Shown: piece by piece, positions 13,101-24,032 of the stretch | Position numbering within the stretch: the first letter of the stretch is position 1 | Layout of the letters: each line of letters opens with the position of its first letter | DNA from: Dendrophyllia cribrosa | Taxonomy: Eukaryota; Cnidaria; Anthozoa; Scleractinia; Dendrophylliidae | Assembly (NCBI GenBank): GCA_024195265.1 | Contig: JAJLRJ010000007.1 | Location: 28,033,600-28,097,599, forward strand | Direction: 5' to 3' | DNA: 64,000 nt | Notes under the pieces: model-generated | The model's database searches: none | What the model was told of the DNA's origin: nothing | The model's input: only the letters and a program-made list of their open reading frames with translations | Program-made: the position numbers and the translations under genes

Positions 13101-16100
13101 AACTTGTGTTGGCCTATCAAATTTGGTGCAAAACATTTTGCCAGAATGTCCATGTTTTATTTTTTTTTAATTAAGTATGAGACAACAAAAATGTAGAGAT
13201 TAGTCTGCCATTCTTGTAACTAAAAACATTTACAGAGAATTATTAGTTAAAGCTTACTTTGGCTATTAATTCCACTGACTGATCGTGTATGAGGAAGTTT
13301 AAATATTTTGGGGCCCAGAATGGGTCTCGCAAAGTGTCTGTCTAATTTTACATTATGCTTGTACATACATGTACATGGTATCAAAACACAAAAATGCCTT
13401 AGCTTTTGTCTTGAAAGTCTTCTTAAGCCATCACAGTTGATTCCAAAAACATTAATCAAAATAAGAATCTTTGCTGTTTGTACCATTTATTTTGCTGTAA
13501 AAGGCTCTCTCTCGATTCGAGAAAATTAAAAAAAAACTGTGTGATTTAAAATCGCCCTGTAACTAGTGGTGTAACGATAAATCAAATTCTCGATTAATCG
13601 TGATTGTGACCATTCAGTTCGATTCACGATTCTTTGCTTCCACGTTTCGATTTTGGTTCGATTATTGCATACCTTTTCCAGGGTGCCCTCAATGAGTCAT
13701 TATAATTTTATTGTGAAATCAGAATTCAAAACTCTTTAAAATCTGTGTTTTTGATTGACGAGCAAACTAAGGCATTTGCAGTTCGTGTGCTATTTTGAGT
13801 TGCCTGGTATTAATTGCTGCCTTTCTACCACCCCTTGAGAATTTCCAAATAACGCAAACCAAGTGCAACACACTCATTGTCACGTTCTCAAACATGGTGA
13901 CAAACAACCAAGCAATTGTGATTCTGCCTACATCTTTTAGATCAGCTGTGTGGAAATATTGTGGTTTTCCGGCTAAAGACGGTACAACAGATAAGTCTAA
14001 AACTATCTGCAAGAAACATTTGCATAATCAAATCAAAACATTCGAAATCAAAAAGGCAATAATAGAAATCGAATCGAATCACAAGGAATATGAATCGTTA
14101 CACGCCTACCTGTAATGCATTGCAAACAGCAAAACTTCTTATGACACGTCATGTACAATGTACATGTATGCTAACAGATGTGTCTCAGGGAAAATCCATA
14201 TTGGTGGATGCCCAAACAATTTTGTAATGTCAAATCAAAACAGAGGTTTGAAAGGGTACATGCCCTTCTAAGTAATATAAATTATTTTAGCACTGTATGA
14301 CATTTCATTGAAGCTGCCCCTAGGATAATCACTGTTGCTCACCTTTAACAAACTTTTCTAACTACAATAATCACTACCATTTAAAGCAAATTGAATAAAA
14401 AAAGTTGCCCCGGCAAATTAACTTATAAATTAATGGAAATGGGTTCTACCGTTGCTAATGGTATCTTATGGTTCATTTCTCAGCATTCAACCTGGAGACT
14501 TGCAGGTTAGTACATGTAGATACAACTGTATGCATTGATTATGACTCCACAATTAAGTATGATAATGTAGAACTTGACACTGCCACTGTATAACATTGTG
14601 TGGATAGGGCAAGCTGAACCACTGACAACCATTAAAAAAAAAAACAATTATACTGTGCAGTATTACACTTCTATATTCTTCTAGAACTACATGTAGGTGA
14701 TGCTATGTAGCACTGTAAATGTTTACATGTAAAAAGTACAATGTGCTTTCAATACTCAGCAAACTGGAGTTTAGTGCTTTGTACCATACAATGTAGGTAA
14801 AATGTCAATCTTGTTTGCTAGTACCTGTAAGTTCATAAAATGCTACACACAGGATTAAGAACCAGAATGACAGGATTTTGTCCAAGAAAGGAAATTTACC
14901 TATTTTAATCCAACTTTTTTTTTACTTGTACAGTGTAATGTTCTTGTTCTTCTTTATTTATAATAATGTGATACTTTTTTTATTGCAGGATTATGATTAC
15001 CATGTTGGATGTATCCTTGAATACTAAACGCTTTTGTACATTTGAATTACATTGCCATATCCCATTTAATATTTACCTTATCTTGTAGAGCACATCACAG
15101 GCTATCTATAAGAGGTAAAATATTTCCAAAATATATTGTAACAATGCAAACACCCTGGGGAGGGGTTGCGACCCCCCCCCCCCCCCCTCTCCATCTACCA
15201 CGGTGGGGGTATAGGTCTGTGTGTACATCCAAGGACTGTTGTTGACAGTGATGGATGCACAGTAGGGGAGGGGCCTGATCTTATCTTACAAGAAAACACT
15301 TAAGAGTCTCACCCAGAGAATCATGTAAGATAGACTACAATTTAGCTTCACAATTCATTTAAGGCTTTACAACTTCATTGTACATGTACCTTTAAAGTAG
15401 GGAATTCAAAAACTGCAATCGGAGTTAACTAGTACCTAATTAATCTTTCTTAATGAATGAGATCTTCCAAGTGGTGGATTTGAACTCAATCTTGTCTTGA
15501 TTATCTTTCAGAACGTTGCAACTAGCACTGTAACAAACGTACACAGAACATTCTTGAAAATTTGTAGGTTGGCATAAGTAAATGTACATGTTCTTAACAC
15601 TTGTGTAGCGTGACAGGAGTGGCAAAATGGGATTCAATGAGTTCAAGGAGTTGTGGGGGGCACTTAACCAGTGGAAGGTGAGCTAAGGGCTCAGTTTTCA
15701 AGATTAATGGCAGTTGCTAAGGAACCATTCAAAAGTTAGCTACAGGGGGAGTGGGGTGGAGGGCTATGTCCATTTTGCTTGGAGGGGGACATGATTTTTC
15801 AACCCAAAGATTTTGAGAGTTAAGACAATTGGTATTTCATGCTTATTAAATTTTCCCTCATCCTTTCTGGAGAATGGGGCTCAGTAAAACCCTGTGAAGC
15901 ATCACCTCATTTTCAACTTCAACTTGGGACCAAAGGCCCCCTTAGCCTGTTTTCAGCCGCTCCTTCCCTCAAGAAAAATTGGAGAAAACACGCTATAGTA
16001 CGTTCAAACATTGCCTGCCACAAGAAACTTATTCCAGATCAATCGCTCAATCCAAACTTGTTTTGACTTGTTAAAATCTAGTTTGCTCTAAATTTGAATT

Positions 16101-17181
16101 GCATCTTAATTGGTTTGTCTGAGAAATATTGATTTATGTTATTTATTTTTTTGCAACTGGACTGTAGACTACTTTTATGCAGTATGATCGAGACAGATCA
16201 GGAACCGTGGAACCACATGAGCTCAACGCCGCACTTTCAGCCTTTGGTAATATGGAAATCCATTGAAAATTTAAAGGAATCTACAGTTAACTAAATAACA
16301 TAAATACCTAAGTTATTTATTTATTATTAAAAAGACCTTTCCTAAACTGAGCCAAGGTTGAGGCATCATGCAGAGGCATGCTTAGATTGTTTCAATTATC
16401 TGCGGAAAAATTGATGGTTGTCTAGTGCCCCTATTTGTCCTATTTCTTTTGGTCATCACTAATGCAAAAGGTTCCAAGACGTTGAATAGCAGATATATTT
16501 CTCGAGCCCCACACCCCTTAGTGAAATGGTCAAAACTGTTGTACTCGGACAGGACCCAACATTTTACAAAACGACTGGTGGTCTCTTTATGTACCACCCT
16601 TCCCCCACCAAAAAAGACGGTGTCTTGTTGGTATAGCCCCCATTGTATCAGGAGAAGAAACTGAGAAAAAGATTTAAACCTTCCTGTGCCGTCTTACAAG
16701 CAATGCAAGCTTCATGCACACAGAATAGTCTCGTCTCTAATTTTTAGGCCAATAAATTGTGTCCATTACACTCATCAGATAGGTGGTACATGTATCTTGT
16801 GTAACCCCCCTACCCCTACACAAGGTGAGTCCTCGTCGAGTAAACTTGTCATGACCATAGTATTACTAATAAACAGCGTTTGTGTTTGTTTTCGTTAGGT
16901 TATCGTTTGAGTCCTAATGCCCTGAATAGTATCGTCAAGCGTTATGCCACTGATAACCGAGTTACTTTTGACGATTTCGTAGCCTGTTGTGTGCGCTTGA
17001 AGGCTTTGACAGGTACGTGCAGGCATAATGTTTAGGTGTAGGCAGAGACAGAGCACTCCAGGGGGATGGGGAAGGGGAAGGGGGAGGAGGGCTATAACTG
17101 ACAGGTACGTGCAGGCATAATGTTTAGTGGGCAGAGAGAGACCTGCATGTATATGCTGTAAGGCAAAGACAGAGCACTCCA

Positions 17182-17213
<32 letters not shown>

Positions 17214-17870
17214 ATAACAAGTCTTTCTTTTGAACACATTGCACTTTTAGATTGTAGGATTAAGGTGCAATGTTCAGATATATATTTAGACTTTAAAAAA
17301 TCCGATTACAATGTACATAATGAAATAGAAAACAGTACAGTTTTCTAATTTGTAAAAAATAATTAAAACAAAAATAAAACAAAATATATACAGCATATAA
17401 GTGTAAAAACTGAGCCAAAAAGCATAATGGCATCAATGGAAAACTAAACGTATTTAAATGAAATTTATGGGGATTTACCCATGATAAAGTGAATTGTCCG
17501 TAATAAGGTATCGGTAGAAGGGAGTTTCTCTGTACCAAATTAATGTTTAAATGTTCTCCTTCAGATCAATTTAGAGCACGAGACACTGCTCAAAACGGAG
17601 TGGCGAATTTCATGTACGACGATGTAAGTTTCTCTGTTAGTTTAGAAATGCACCGTTTTTATTCATCCATATTTAAATACATATATCCAGATCACGTCAG
17701 ATGTGTGAGTGTTGGCCGTCTTCTCGCCTGGGTTCACGGAAGTTACGGCGAAAAGACAGCTAACTCTTACGGCTATCGATGCGTTAGATAAACTAAGATC
17801 AGATAATTTTCATTCGTTTCTAATAAACTTTTATTATTTTCAGTTTATTCAAGTGTGTATGTACTGTTAG
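1197..17870 (+). CDS. SRI: sorcin-like penta-EF-hand calcium-binding protein
   Basis: Ten exons join in frame: 1197-1244, 4032-4112, 12225-12294, 14484-14505, 14989-15010, 15609-15677, 16168-16246, 16899-17012, 17565-17623 and 17844-17870 (stop TAG). All have AG acceptors and GT donors. The product is 196 residues; vertebrate sorcin is 198. The N-terminus is a short Gly/Pro/Tyr-rich segment (MAYPGFGAPP, then GYPGYPGF), followed by DPLYGYFSAVAG and five EF-hands. EF2 (DRDRSGKMGFNE) and EF3 (DRDRSGTVEPHE) have canonical loops. EF1 is the one-residue-shifted type; EF4 and EF5 (ARDTAQNGVANF) are degenerate, and EF5 normally mediates dimerisation. Family members bind calcium, move to membranes and, in vertebrates, modulate ryanodine receptors and annexins. 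The family call is firm; the choice of sorcin over grancalcin or peflin is by similarity to remembered family features. Introns 1 and 2 are large and carry repeats. Confidence 0.93.
1245..4031 (+). other. intron 1 of the sorcin-like gene
   Basis: AT-rich intron of 2.8 kb with a strong GTAAGT donor and TTTGCAG acceptor. Apart from the MITE at 3863-4000, it holds a weak inverted pair of GTATTCCGGAATAA-like strings near 3310 and 3490 that may bound another decayed element. I see no exon or RNA gene in it. Confidence 0.7.
3863..4000. mobile_element. MITE with TTATTGACT termini
   Basis: The left end TTATTGACTAAGTAAG is matched by the inverted right end, which ends CACTCAGTCAATAA. Inside these, GGAAAATATTT and AAATATTTCCCC form a second inverted pair. 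The 138-bp length, lack of coding content and nested inverted arms fit a MITE. It ends only about 30 bp upstream of the exon 2 acceptor of the sorcin-like gene. Confidence 0.5.
4440..4560. repeat. dispersed repeat fragment, also at 10325-10480
   Basis: The strings GGGAGCGGTTATTCAAG and TTGAGGGAGGCGATTATT resemble GGGAGCGAATATTCAAG and TTGAGGGAGGCAATTAATT at 10325-10480. Both copies carry TTTTCTCGAATAATAG or its complement-like counterpart CTATTCGAGGAAATA. They are two diverged pieces of the same element within one intron. No coding potential is visible. Confidence 0.55.
6095..6172. promoter_or_regulatory. cluster of ACTTCCGG (ETS-like) sites
   Basis: Four to five TTCCGG cores occur in about 75 bp, most as ACTTCCGG, the complement of the consensus bound by ETS/GABP factors. 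Such clusters are typical of TATA-less promoters. About 530 bp downstream lies an ATG followed by a good splice donor, so this may be the promoter of a gene nested in intron 2. It could also be a tandem-derived coincidence. Confidence 0.35.
6699..6731 (+). CDS. possible orphan first coding exon (11 codons)
   Basis: An ATG opens an 11-codon frame (MSVSEQSSLPV) that ends exactly at a consensus donor GTGAGT. The ETS-like cluster upstream would suit a promoter. No partner exon was found downstream on the + strand, so this may be an unrecognised alternative start, a nested gene with exons too diverged to see, or chance. Function unknown. Confidence 0.2.
7220..8972. repeat. segment bounded by ~95-bp inverted copies
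   Basis: The stretch 7220-7312 begins AGCAAGCCTGCAAATAA and contains GGTCAGGTTTTGACC-like and GTCTGGTCGGACA strings. The reverse complement of 8878-8972 repeats this order, with AACAAGCCTGCAAATAA and GCCTGGTCGGACA. The spacing of about 1.56 kb suggests a DNA transposon with long terminal inverted repeats, or two inverted copies of a small repeat. No transposase was recognised between them; one exon-like minus-strand frame lies inside. Confidence 0.45.
7809..8030 (-). CDS. possible terminal exon of an unidentified minus-strand gene
   Basis: On the minus strand a pyrimidine run and CAG acceptor (TTGTTTTTCAG) precede an open frame of 73 codons that ends in TGA at 7809. The peptide is basic at first (FKRSRRIHVIRPIF) and then strongly acidic and serine-rich (EDSSDEEGLSEESEETLF), a pattern often seen in nuclear proteins. 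No family was recognised and no upstream exon was found. It lies between the inverted copies at 7220 and 8972, so it may belong to a mobile element. Both the exon call and the strand are tentative. Confidence 0.3.
   Translation of the reverse strand, partial: GELAFKRSRRIHVIRPIFKSLNVTVSFKQSRKVNKQRSSKCVLLKEDSSDEEGLSEESEETLFRREEEDTDTF
10408..10434 (+). repeat. poly-G tract (27 G)
   Basis: An uninterrupted run of 27 guanines within the second copy of the dispersed repeat (10325-10480), inside intron 2. Such runs can form G-quadruplexes and are prone to length errors in sequencing, so the exact length is uncertain. Confidence 0.9.
10791..11160. mobile_element. MITE-like element with inverted GCGGCTTAT arms
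   Basis: Left of centre is GTATAAGCCGCACCTTTT and right of centre is its inverted counterpart GAGGTGCGGCTTATCTGAG followed by GCTTATACTTTT. Between them lies a core of about 105 bp (10940-11045), containing GCGGCCATCTTGGTTAACC, that recurs inside the element at 12390-12980. There is no coding content. The exact ends and target duplication are unclear. Confidence 0.45.
12390..12980. mobile_element. hAT-like MITE, CAGGGC termini
   Basis: The ends CAGGGCTTCTGATATTACGC and GCGTAATATCAGAGGCCCTG are inverted with one mismatch in the first 20 bases. Flanks on both sides are TTTAAA. The interior is rich in ATTATGCGATTTTT-like strings and carries the 105-bp core shared with the element at 10791-11160. 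No transposase frame remains. The CAGGGC ends suggest a hAT relative, but the 8-bp duplication expected for that family is not clean. Confidence 0.6.
13564..14108 (+). mobile_element. deleted hAT transposon with a BED-finger remnant
   Basis: The left end TAGTGGTGTAACGAT and right end ATCGTTACACGCCTA are inverted copies. They are flanked by CCTGTAAC and CCTGTAAT, an 8-bp target duplication with one mismatch, which is the hAT signature. Inside, a + frame around 13890-14030 reads SAVWKYCGFPAKDGTTDKSK, the start of the BED-type zinc finger found at the N-terminus of hAT transposases; the rest of the domain and the catalytic core are missing. The element is therefore a non-autonomous, internally deleted copy inside intron 3 of the sorcin-like gene. 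Confidence 0.75.
17013..17210 (+). repeat. imperfect tandem duplication including the exon 8 splice donor
   Basis: The exon 8 boundary TTGACAG/GTACGTGCAGG and the following CATAATGTTTAG recur about 92 bp downstream as CTGACAGGTACGTGCAGG. Each copy is followed by AGAGCACTCCAGGGG and then a G-rich tract, 29 uninterrupted G in the second copy (17182-17210). The duplication therefore creates a second strong donor inside intron 8. Confidence 0.75.
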
Positions 17871-19195
17871 ATGATCACGGATCCTGCAAGCTTTACGGAC
17901 TTCATCGTTATTCATTTATTATGTTTTAAACGCGTAATTTATAATCTAAATTAATATTAGACAATCTTTTTTTACGAGAATGTGATGGGATACACTTATG
18001 ATTGCCAACGTCCGCTTAAAGCGGGAACCACGCAAAAAAAATTCTTGATAAGTTAGCTTGCTCGTGTGTAAGATTGAACAGTTTCGTTTCGCTCTATAGA
18101 ATTTGTTTTATCCAATTTAGTTGTATATTTGGTTGCATTTGGCAAATGAATATAATATGTACACTAGGTGAGCGTAATGTCGATATATCCACAGGGACGC
18201 TGTCCCTTTTTGTGTTTCTCTGTCATGGTCAGCGATCATATGAGGACAAGACTTCAGCTTTCAGGGTACAAGTATATTATTCTTTACTCTGGAATAATGA
18301 AGCAAATTTCTATAGAGGTTCAACGTGAACCGTAAAAAAACTTTTAGTGAACACTTAATCTTATCAGAATTTAAAGTAGTCATTTTGAATATTGGTCTTG
18401 TACGCAGCCGTTTAATATGCTTGGTTCAATTCCTACTATTACCATTCCCCTTATGGGCACATCCCCGGGAATTTGCAATTTTTTGTTAACTTAGCGTCTT
18501 ATTCCCTACCCTCGGAACTACAGAAAAAGACAATTCCCTACCTTGGGAAAACTTGAAATCAACTCTGTTCTGGTAATATAGAGATACTACAACGGGAAAT
18601 GTAAATGTCGTTTGCTGTCGTACTGTACGTGAAAACAGGTCTCCTCGAATAGAAAATAGGGGCTACCGTGGCAATCCCCACCGTTTGTGAATATTTGAAG
18701 AGCGAAAATCATGGATATGCGCCAACCAATCCATGCGGTTGGACGCCATTTTGCCATCCGTAACGGCCTTTGCGCAAGTAGTTATTTGAAGCATCTACAC
18801 CCCTACCCCCAGGACAAGACTTCTTGTAAAATCCCCAACTCAGACCACAAGGGCGGAATTTGTCCGTGGTGGGGAATAGTAACCGCTGGAATTGAACCAT
18901 ACATTATTTGGGTTGTAACGCAACGCTTATTCAGGTAGTATCGGTTCATTTTAAAATTGCCTACGAAGCAGGTGCCAGTTTACTTAAGGGCACAATTTCG
19001 ATGATGCCTGCCCGCGCAAGGGGCTGGGGTTCCCCTTGCGCGCCCGTCCTAAAAACTGCACCCTTTAAATAAACCGGCGTCAGCTACGCGTGGCAGGCTA
19101 CAATAGTATCGAAAGGCATTACCGAATCATTTCTTATAAAATCTGAGAATAACACGTGCACAGTTGTAATGTAGTTACTAAACTATGCCATAATT
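17871..19195. other. intergenic stretch, no gene seen
   Basis: DNA downstream of the sorcin-like gene. I found no exon with both splice signals, no RNA gene and no clear transposon ends. A GC-rich patch at 18960-19080 (GCCAGTTTACTTAAGGGCAC then GCGCGC runs) recalls the GC-rich intron segment just before the last PCGF exon at 34510-34590, and may be a shared repeat. Confidence 0.5.
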
Positions 19196-19199
19196 GTAA

Positions 19200-21015
19200 T
19201 GTAGTGAAAGTTACTGGAAGTATGATTTTAAGACTAAACAGCATTCAAGATTTCATTGATACTGCGAAAGAAAGTTCATCGACCCTTATTAAACTTGAAA
19301 GTAAAATCAAGTTACGTTTAAAAGTCGTTGCTTTCGTGAAGTCGCGTCTCATTTCGCCTCACGGTGGTACCGAGGGTAGGTGTGCGGCAACTGCAGACTT
19401 TCGTGACTTGACTTGCCGTAAGGCTCATCTTTGGACTCTTTCCAATGCTTCGATGACCTTGGTCTGGTACGCCGGGACTCCAGACTGGAGCAGCGTATTC
19501 GAGTATAGGTCTGACCAGAGACTCCATAGAGACTTGAAAACACGACCTGGTTGTTATATCCAATGGATGGCTTAATTACTCCTAGCACCTTATTCGCCTT
19601 TCTATGGTAGAAACATGTTTACTCCAAGATAAATCATAGCTTATTGTGATCCCAAATCTTTAACGTTTTCAACCGCCTTGATTTGCGAACCTAAGAAGTA
19701 AATAGGCTAGTTTTATCCCTTCTGTGTGTGACACGCATGGCTTCACATTTTTCCTGGTTGAAGCGCAACTGCCACTTGTTAGCCCACTCGCCAAAACTGT
19801 TCAGGTCACACTGCAAGGCTAGGGTATCCACTTCAGGCTCTTTGATCGTGTAATAAATTTTGGTATCATTAGCGTAATGTTATATCTGTCGAAATATCAT
19901 TTATGTACAAATGATAAACAGGATGGGACCTAGTATCGTTCCTTGGGGTACACCAGACATCACGGGTAACCAATCCGAACTAGTTCCCCTAAACACGACA
20001 CGCTGGATTCTATTAGTCAAGAAATTTCTAATCCACAGTAATAGAGAACCCTCTATACCACAAACGCCCATGTGGCACACTATCGAAAGCCTTAGAAAGA
20101 CCAAGAAAAATAATATCTATTTGCTGAGCACAATTCCTAGCTTTCGCCCAATCATCGGAAGCAAGTAAGTAATTGCCCCTTATAAATATGCAAATTGATC
20201 CGGATTAAAGAAATCAAGACCAGACCAAAAATCAACCACACGTTTCCTAACTACTTTCTCGGCAATTTTGCAAAAAATACAAGTAAGCGATATTTGGTGA
20301 TAGTTCTCCCTACGATTTTTGTTTCCTTTCTTGTCAACTAGAGTGATGTGAGCCGTCTTCCATATACAGCTGTAGATGGTAACTGGCCTATTGAAAACGA
20401 TGTAATTCAGATCAAAAGTGACGTTGTGGAGATGACACCTGAGCGCATTCTTTCAGGATGCGAGGCGGTATACAGTCAGGCCCAGGAGATTTAGAAATAT
20501 TCAAGTTTCTAAGCAATTTCTCAACTTCGGCAGCAGGACAAGATATTGCATAATTTCTTGTCAGTGACAGTCGAAATCAGGAAAATTTCTGTGATCCTCA
20601 AGAGTAAAGACGGATGAAGACTAAGAATTCATACTATTGGCAATACTAATGCAATCGTTGAGAAACGTATCGTTTACCTTTAAAGACACTGAGTCACTCT
20701 TAACTTTTCTGTTTGATTGAACATAGTTCCAGAAAGGCTTGGAACTGTTACTTGACTTTTATTGGTCTGTCAGGTTGTTTACAAACTGCCACAGAGCGCG
20801 CAGCGTTACATTCTTTTTTTAAACTTTAGATACTGATCCCAGTCGGCCTGAAAGGAGGATCGTTTTGCCCTTTTGCAGAGAGCTGTCTTTCTTCTGCAGA
20901 GTTTAATAATTAATTCACCGTTAATCCAGGATGCATTTGGATTTCTCTTCACTGTCCTTCGAGGGATACACCCGTCGACAGCAGACCATGCAGCCCATAT
21001 GCCCATATAAATCAT
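19200..21015 (-). mobile_element. decayed CR1/Jockey-type LINE, reverse transcriptase region
   Basis: Minus-strand pieces in 5'-3' order match the landmarks of a LINE ORF2. The endonuclease-RT linker (SWINGELIIKLCRRKTAL, near 20930) is followed by ISKSPGPDCIPPRILKE (near 20490), ITLVDKKGNKNRRENYHQIS (near 20320) and GVPQGTILGPILFI (near 19920). Next come a YAND catalytic box in place of YADD (near 19880), FNQEKCEAMRV, and the downstream LVRPILEYAAPVW (near 19500). Frames are broken by stops and shifts. It is an inactive copy lying between the matching outer flanks of the inverted duplication. Confidence 0.8.
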
Positions 21016-21541
21016 ACATTATATGAGGTGATGACTGACAAGGCAAGCTATCAACCTTTGAACCTAAGTTGCGTGCGATACATTAATTTTAAGGAATTGG
21101 TCTCTTAAAGTTTACCACTTATAATAGAAAGTCTAAATATGTAATGTCTGTAGTGTGCTGATACGGATGGGAGCGATTGAACGCGAAACGTCATTGCGGT
21201 TATAAAATTACGTTGGTGTTTGGTGGGTAAAGCCTTGGTCGTGTTGTTTTTTCGAGTAAGGGAATCATGAAATTTTGTGTTTAAAATTTTTATCGCTCTT
21301 TTTCGCGCCTATCCTTTGCTACCCGCTATCTGTACTGACTGGAACAGGCTAACATTCGTGCGATTCGTCCTAGCCTGTGAAGAGGCCTTCTAGTTGGGGA
21401 TAGGGAAAAAAGAAAGGCCTTGAAAAGAAAAGAAAAATCGAGAGCAAAGCGAGCCGGGAAAAACTGAGGAGAGGGAAAGGGAAACTGTTTTCCCTCTGCT
21501 CGCTTCTGTCCCGGCCTTTCTTTTCGCCTTATCCCCAACCA

Positions 21542-21648
21542 GGGGTCAATTCAATAAAACTTTTACAAGTGTAGCCATTGTTCCAGAGGTTAAAAACAAC
21601 AGTTACACTTGTAAATTACACGTGTAAACGTTTTATTGAATTGACCCC
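21542..21648. mobile_element. small MITE, GGGGTCAATTCAATAAAA ends
   Basis: The left arm GGGGTCAATTCAATAAAAC and right arm GTTTTATTGAATTGACCCC are exact inverse copies, and the arms continue with ACAAGTGTA and TACACGTGT. The whole element is 107 bp and would fold into a hairpin. The same family is seen at 48113-48380, so it is a dispersed family in this genome. It is too short to code. Confidence 0.7.
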
Positions 21649-21649
21649 A

Positions 21650-22789
21650 GGGCCTGTTCGCAGGCTGGACTCGTACAAAGCGACAACCCGTCAACAGGGT
21701 CTGTCAACCTCGTTCCCAGGGTCTCTCATCTGGTAAGCATGTGTCTCTAATGAGATGCAATTTTTGGGTCCACAGCTGCACTTTACGGTCACATTTTGTC
21801 GAACCGTAAGATTCGTACTTTAAAATTTTCGGGTCTTATCAGTCGACGGTATTATATTGGACATGGATGCATTTCCCATACTATAGAAGTGCGGGTAAAA
21901 ACAGTTTTGAGTTTCAAAAGTCTACTGACTCATCTCGTCCAATTTATCTAATTTTTTTCTATAAAATTGTAGATTTATCCTTACCCTACCGAAAAAGCGC
22001 GTTGATACCTTAAAATCCGCGTCAGATAAACTGCGAAATGACAGTTTTAGTCAGCCTATTTCACCAAATTCAAGGCTTTTTCTCTCTTATTGTGGCACCA
22101 AACTCTTTAGCGTTTAAGCTTGGTCGCCAAACTCATTGATATTTGCGAGCGGACCAGCTATTCTACCCCTATGTTTTCTTCATATATAGTTTTAAGCAGC
22201 CACTAAAATTTTTTAGTTGTTGATTTTAGTTTCCAACTTACATCGAGTCCTCTCTTAACCGGTACGGTATAATAACTGTTTCGTAAAAAAAAACTGTTTC
22301 GTCTGTTACCTTAGATCATAATGTCTGATCGTTCACTAGTATTAAGTTGAAAGGGACACTGTCCCGGCGAAATAGCAAAATTAAAAAGATTCTATAGAGC
22401 AAAACAAAAGCAGTAGTTTGGAGATAAAGTGCAGGATTGCAAGGATTGAAGTGGATTGCAGTTCATGAAATTTGATTTATTGACCGCCTGTCAATAAACC
22501 AAACTTGCCAATCTTGTGAAATTTTGAATTTTCCAGCCGTTATTTTGTCTGTTTAGTTCATATTTCTTTGCTTCTATCACTTTTGGCGATGGTTTCTTCC
22601 AATTTCAAGATAATAAAGTAAGCTTAAACCAAGCTCCTGGCCATAATCGTGAAAACAAGATATTTCAGCCGGGAATGCAGTGTGCTTTTAATTCATTCAT
22701 ATTTGGAATAAAAAATAGAATGGATTTACAAATAGGAATTATAATTAAGATTACAAATAATTATTTACAATCATGGTAGTAAATAAATA
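21650..22789. other. AT-rich stretch, no gene seen
   Basis: Unique AT-rich DNA between the MITE at 21542-21648 and the next LINE remnant. No splice-bounded frame, RNA gene or terminal repeat was recognised. The region just before it, 21090-21300, matches 62400-62620 in reverse orientation (see the duplication entries). Confidence 0.5.
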
Positions 22790-22799
22790 TGTATACATT

Positions 22800-23330
22800 A
22801 ATATCGCCTCAGGTTATAACTGTGAGTGTTCTGTTGTGTGATTCTAAAGTGAAAGACGTGGCTGGCGGCCTTAACGGTAGCCCCCAGTTCCCTAGCCATG
22901 GCCTTATCCCTTCTCTCCGTGAGAGCTGGCAAGTGATATGTGGGAAGGCCAACCTGAATCCTCAGGCTCATTCTCTGAACGTGCTCTAATTCTAGCTTCT
23001 ATAAGACACAGCGGAACTGCCCAACCCACACTGGAGAGCTGTACCTGATTTTAGTGAGGTACGTGGTTAAGCCGACATAAACAGGCAGATGCGCTCTTCC
23101 GCTTAACTTGCGTGAGATCTCCTCAACATGTGTATTCCATTTTAGATCATCTTGGAACCAACTCCCAGAAGTTTAACTCATCCACATATCCTTAGTTTTT
23201 TCTGGCGTTCAACATCATCATGTTATTCTCTGCCCATCTCTTAAAAGCATAGATTGCCACTTGCATTGCACTATATAGATTCACCACCACTCACAAAGAC
23301 ATCCAGAATACAGTCGCCGGTGTATTTACC
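22800..23330 (-). mobile_element. LINE 3' coding remnant
   Basis: Read on the minus strand, 22850-22990 gives EHVQRMSLRIQVGLPTYHLP followed by ALTERRDKAMARELG, in the style of the C-terminal region after the RT domain of CR1-like LINE proteins. Upstream, the frame continues brokenly to about 23330. No RT core is preserved in this piece. An AAAT microsatellite follows on the right at 23440. Confidence 0.5.
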
Positions 23331-23439
23331 TGACGTTCTCACTTCGAGATGTCCAATCTTTTATTAAACAAATAAATTATTTTCAAAATTATGGGCACCC
23401 GCAGATAGCATCAGGCAAATCGAGGCGGGTGCTTTTAGA

Positions 23440-23472
23440 AATAAATAAATAAATAATAAATAAATAAATAAG
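23440..23472. repeat. AAAT microsatellite
   Basis: Near-perfect AAAT tandem repeat with further AAATA-rich sequence to about 23530. It sits between two minus-strand LINE remnants and may derive from a LINE tail. Confidence 0.85.
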
Positions 23473-23632
23473 AAATCACATTACAAATAAAATACGGAGA
23501 TAAATAAATTGGTAGATAAATAAATAAACTGAGTCTTACAAGATTTTGAGTGAAACATTTAACAAGTCGGATAATTATTTTCACACATCAGAATAAAATA
23601 AAACAAAGGAGAATATCAAGAAATCATGTCTA

Positions 23633-24032
23633 TTATTGTGGGCACGTCAATTTACGAATCAGCATTATCAAGTGTTTGAGGAGTAATTTTCGTAGATTAT
23701 TTTTAAAAGCATTTTTTGGGAGTGTTTTCAAGGTGTTGGGCAGCGCATTCCAGACCTTTGCGCCTACCCTCGAAAAGGACTTTCGTTGAATTTCCAATTT
23801 TGCACCTTTAATGTAAACGGTTATTAGATGCTGAAGATCTGGTGTTATAAGAATGCACTTGGGAACCATTAGTGAATAGATTCGTAAGATTCTTTGGCGC
23901 AAGCTTATATCCTGGGACAGCAAGCTCCAAGTCATTGATATGTTTGTTAAAAAGGAAGGGCGAGATGACAGAGCCTTGCGGGACGCCCGCGGGATACGCT
24001 GCTTTGAAAGAAAGTACTCCCTGGAGATTCAC
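23633..24032 (-). mobile_element. LINE remnant, RT palm motif and C-terminus joined
   Basis: The minus-strand frame first reads AGVPQGSVISPFLFNKHIND, the RT motif before the catalytic box. After a short gap it reads FSRVGAKVWNALPNTLKTLP and FKNNLRKLLLKHL, the usual C-terminus of CR1/Rex-type LINE proteins. The catalytic YADD segment and several hundred residues between them are missing, so this is an internally deleted dead copy. Confidence 0.7.
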
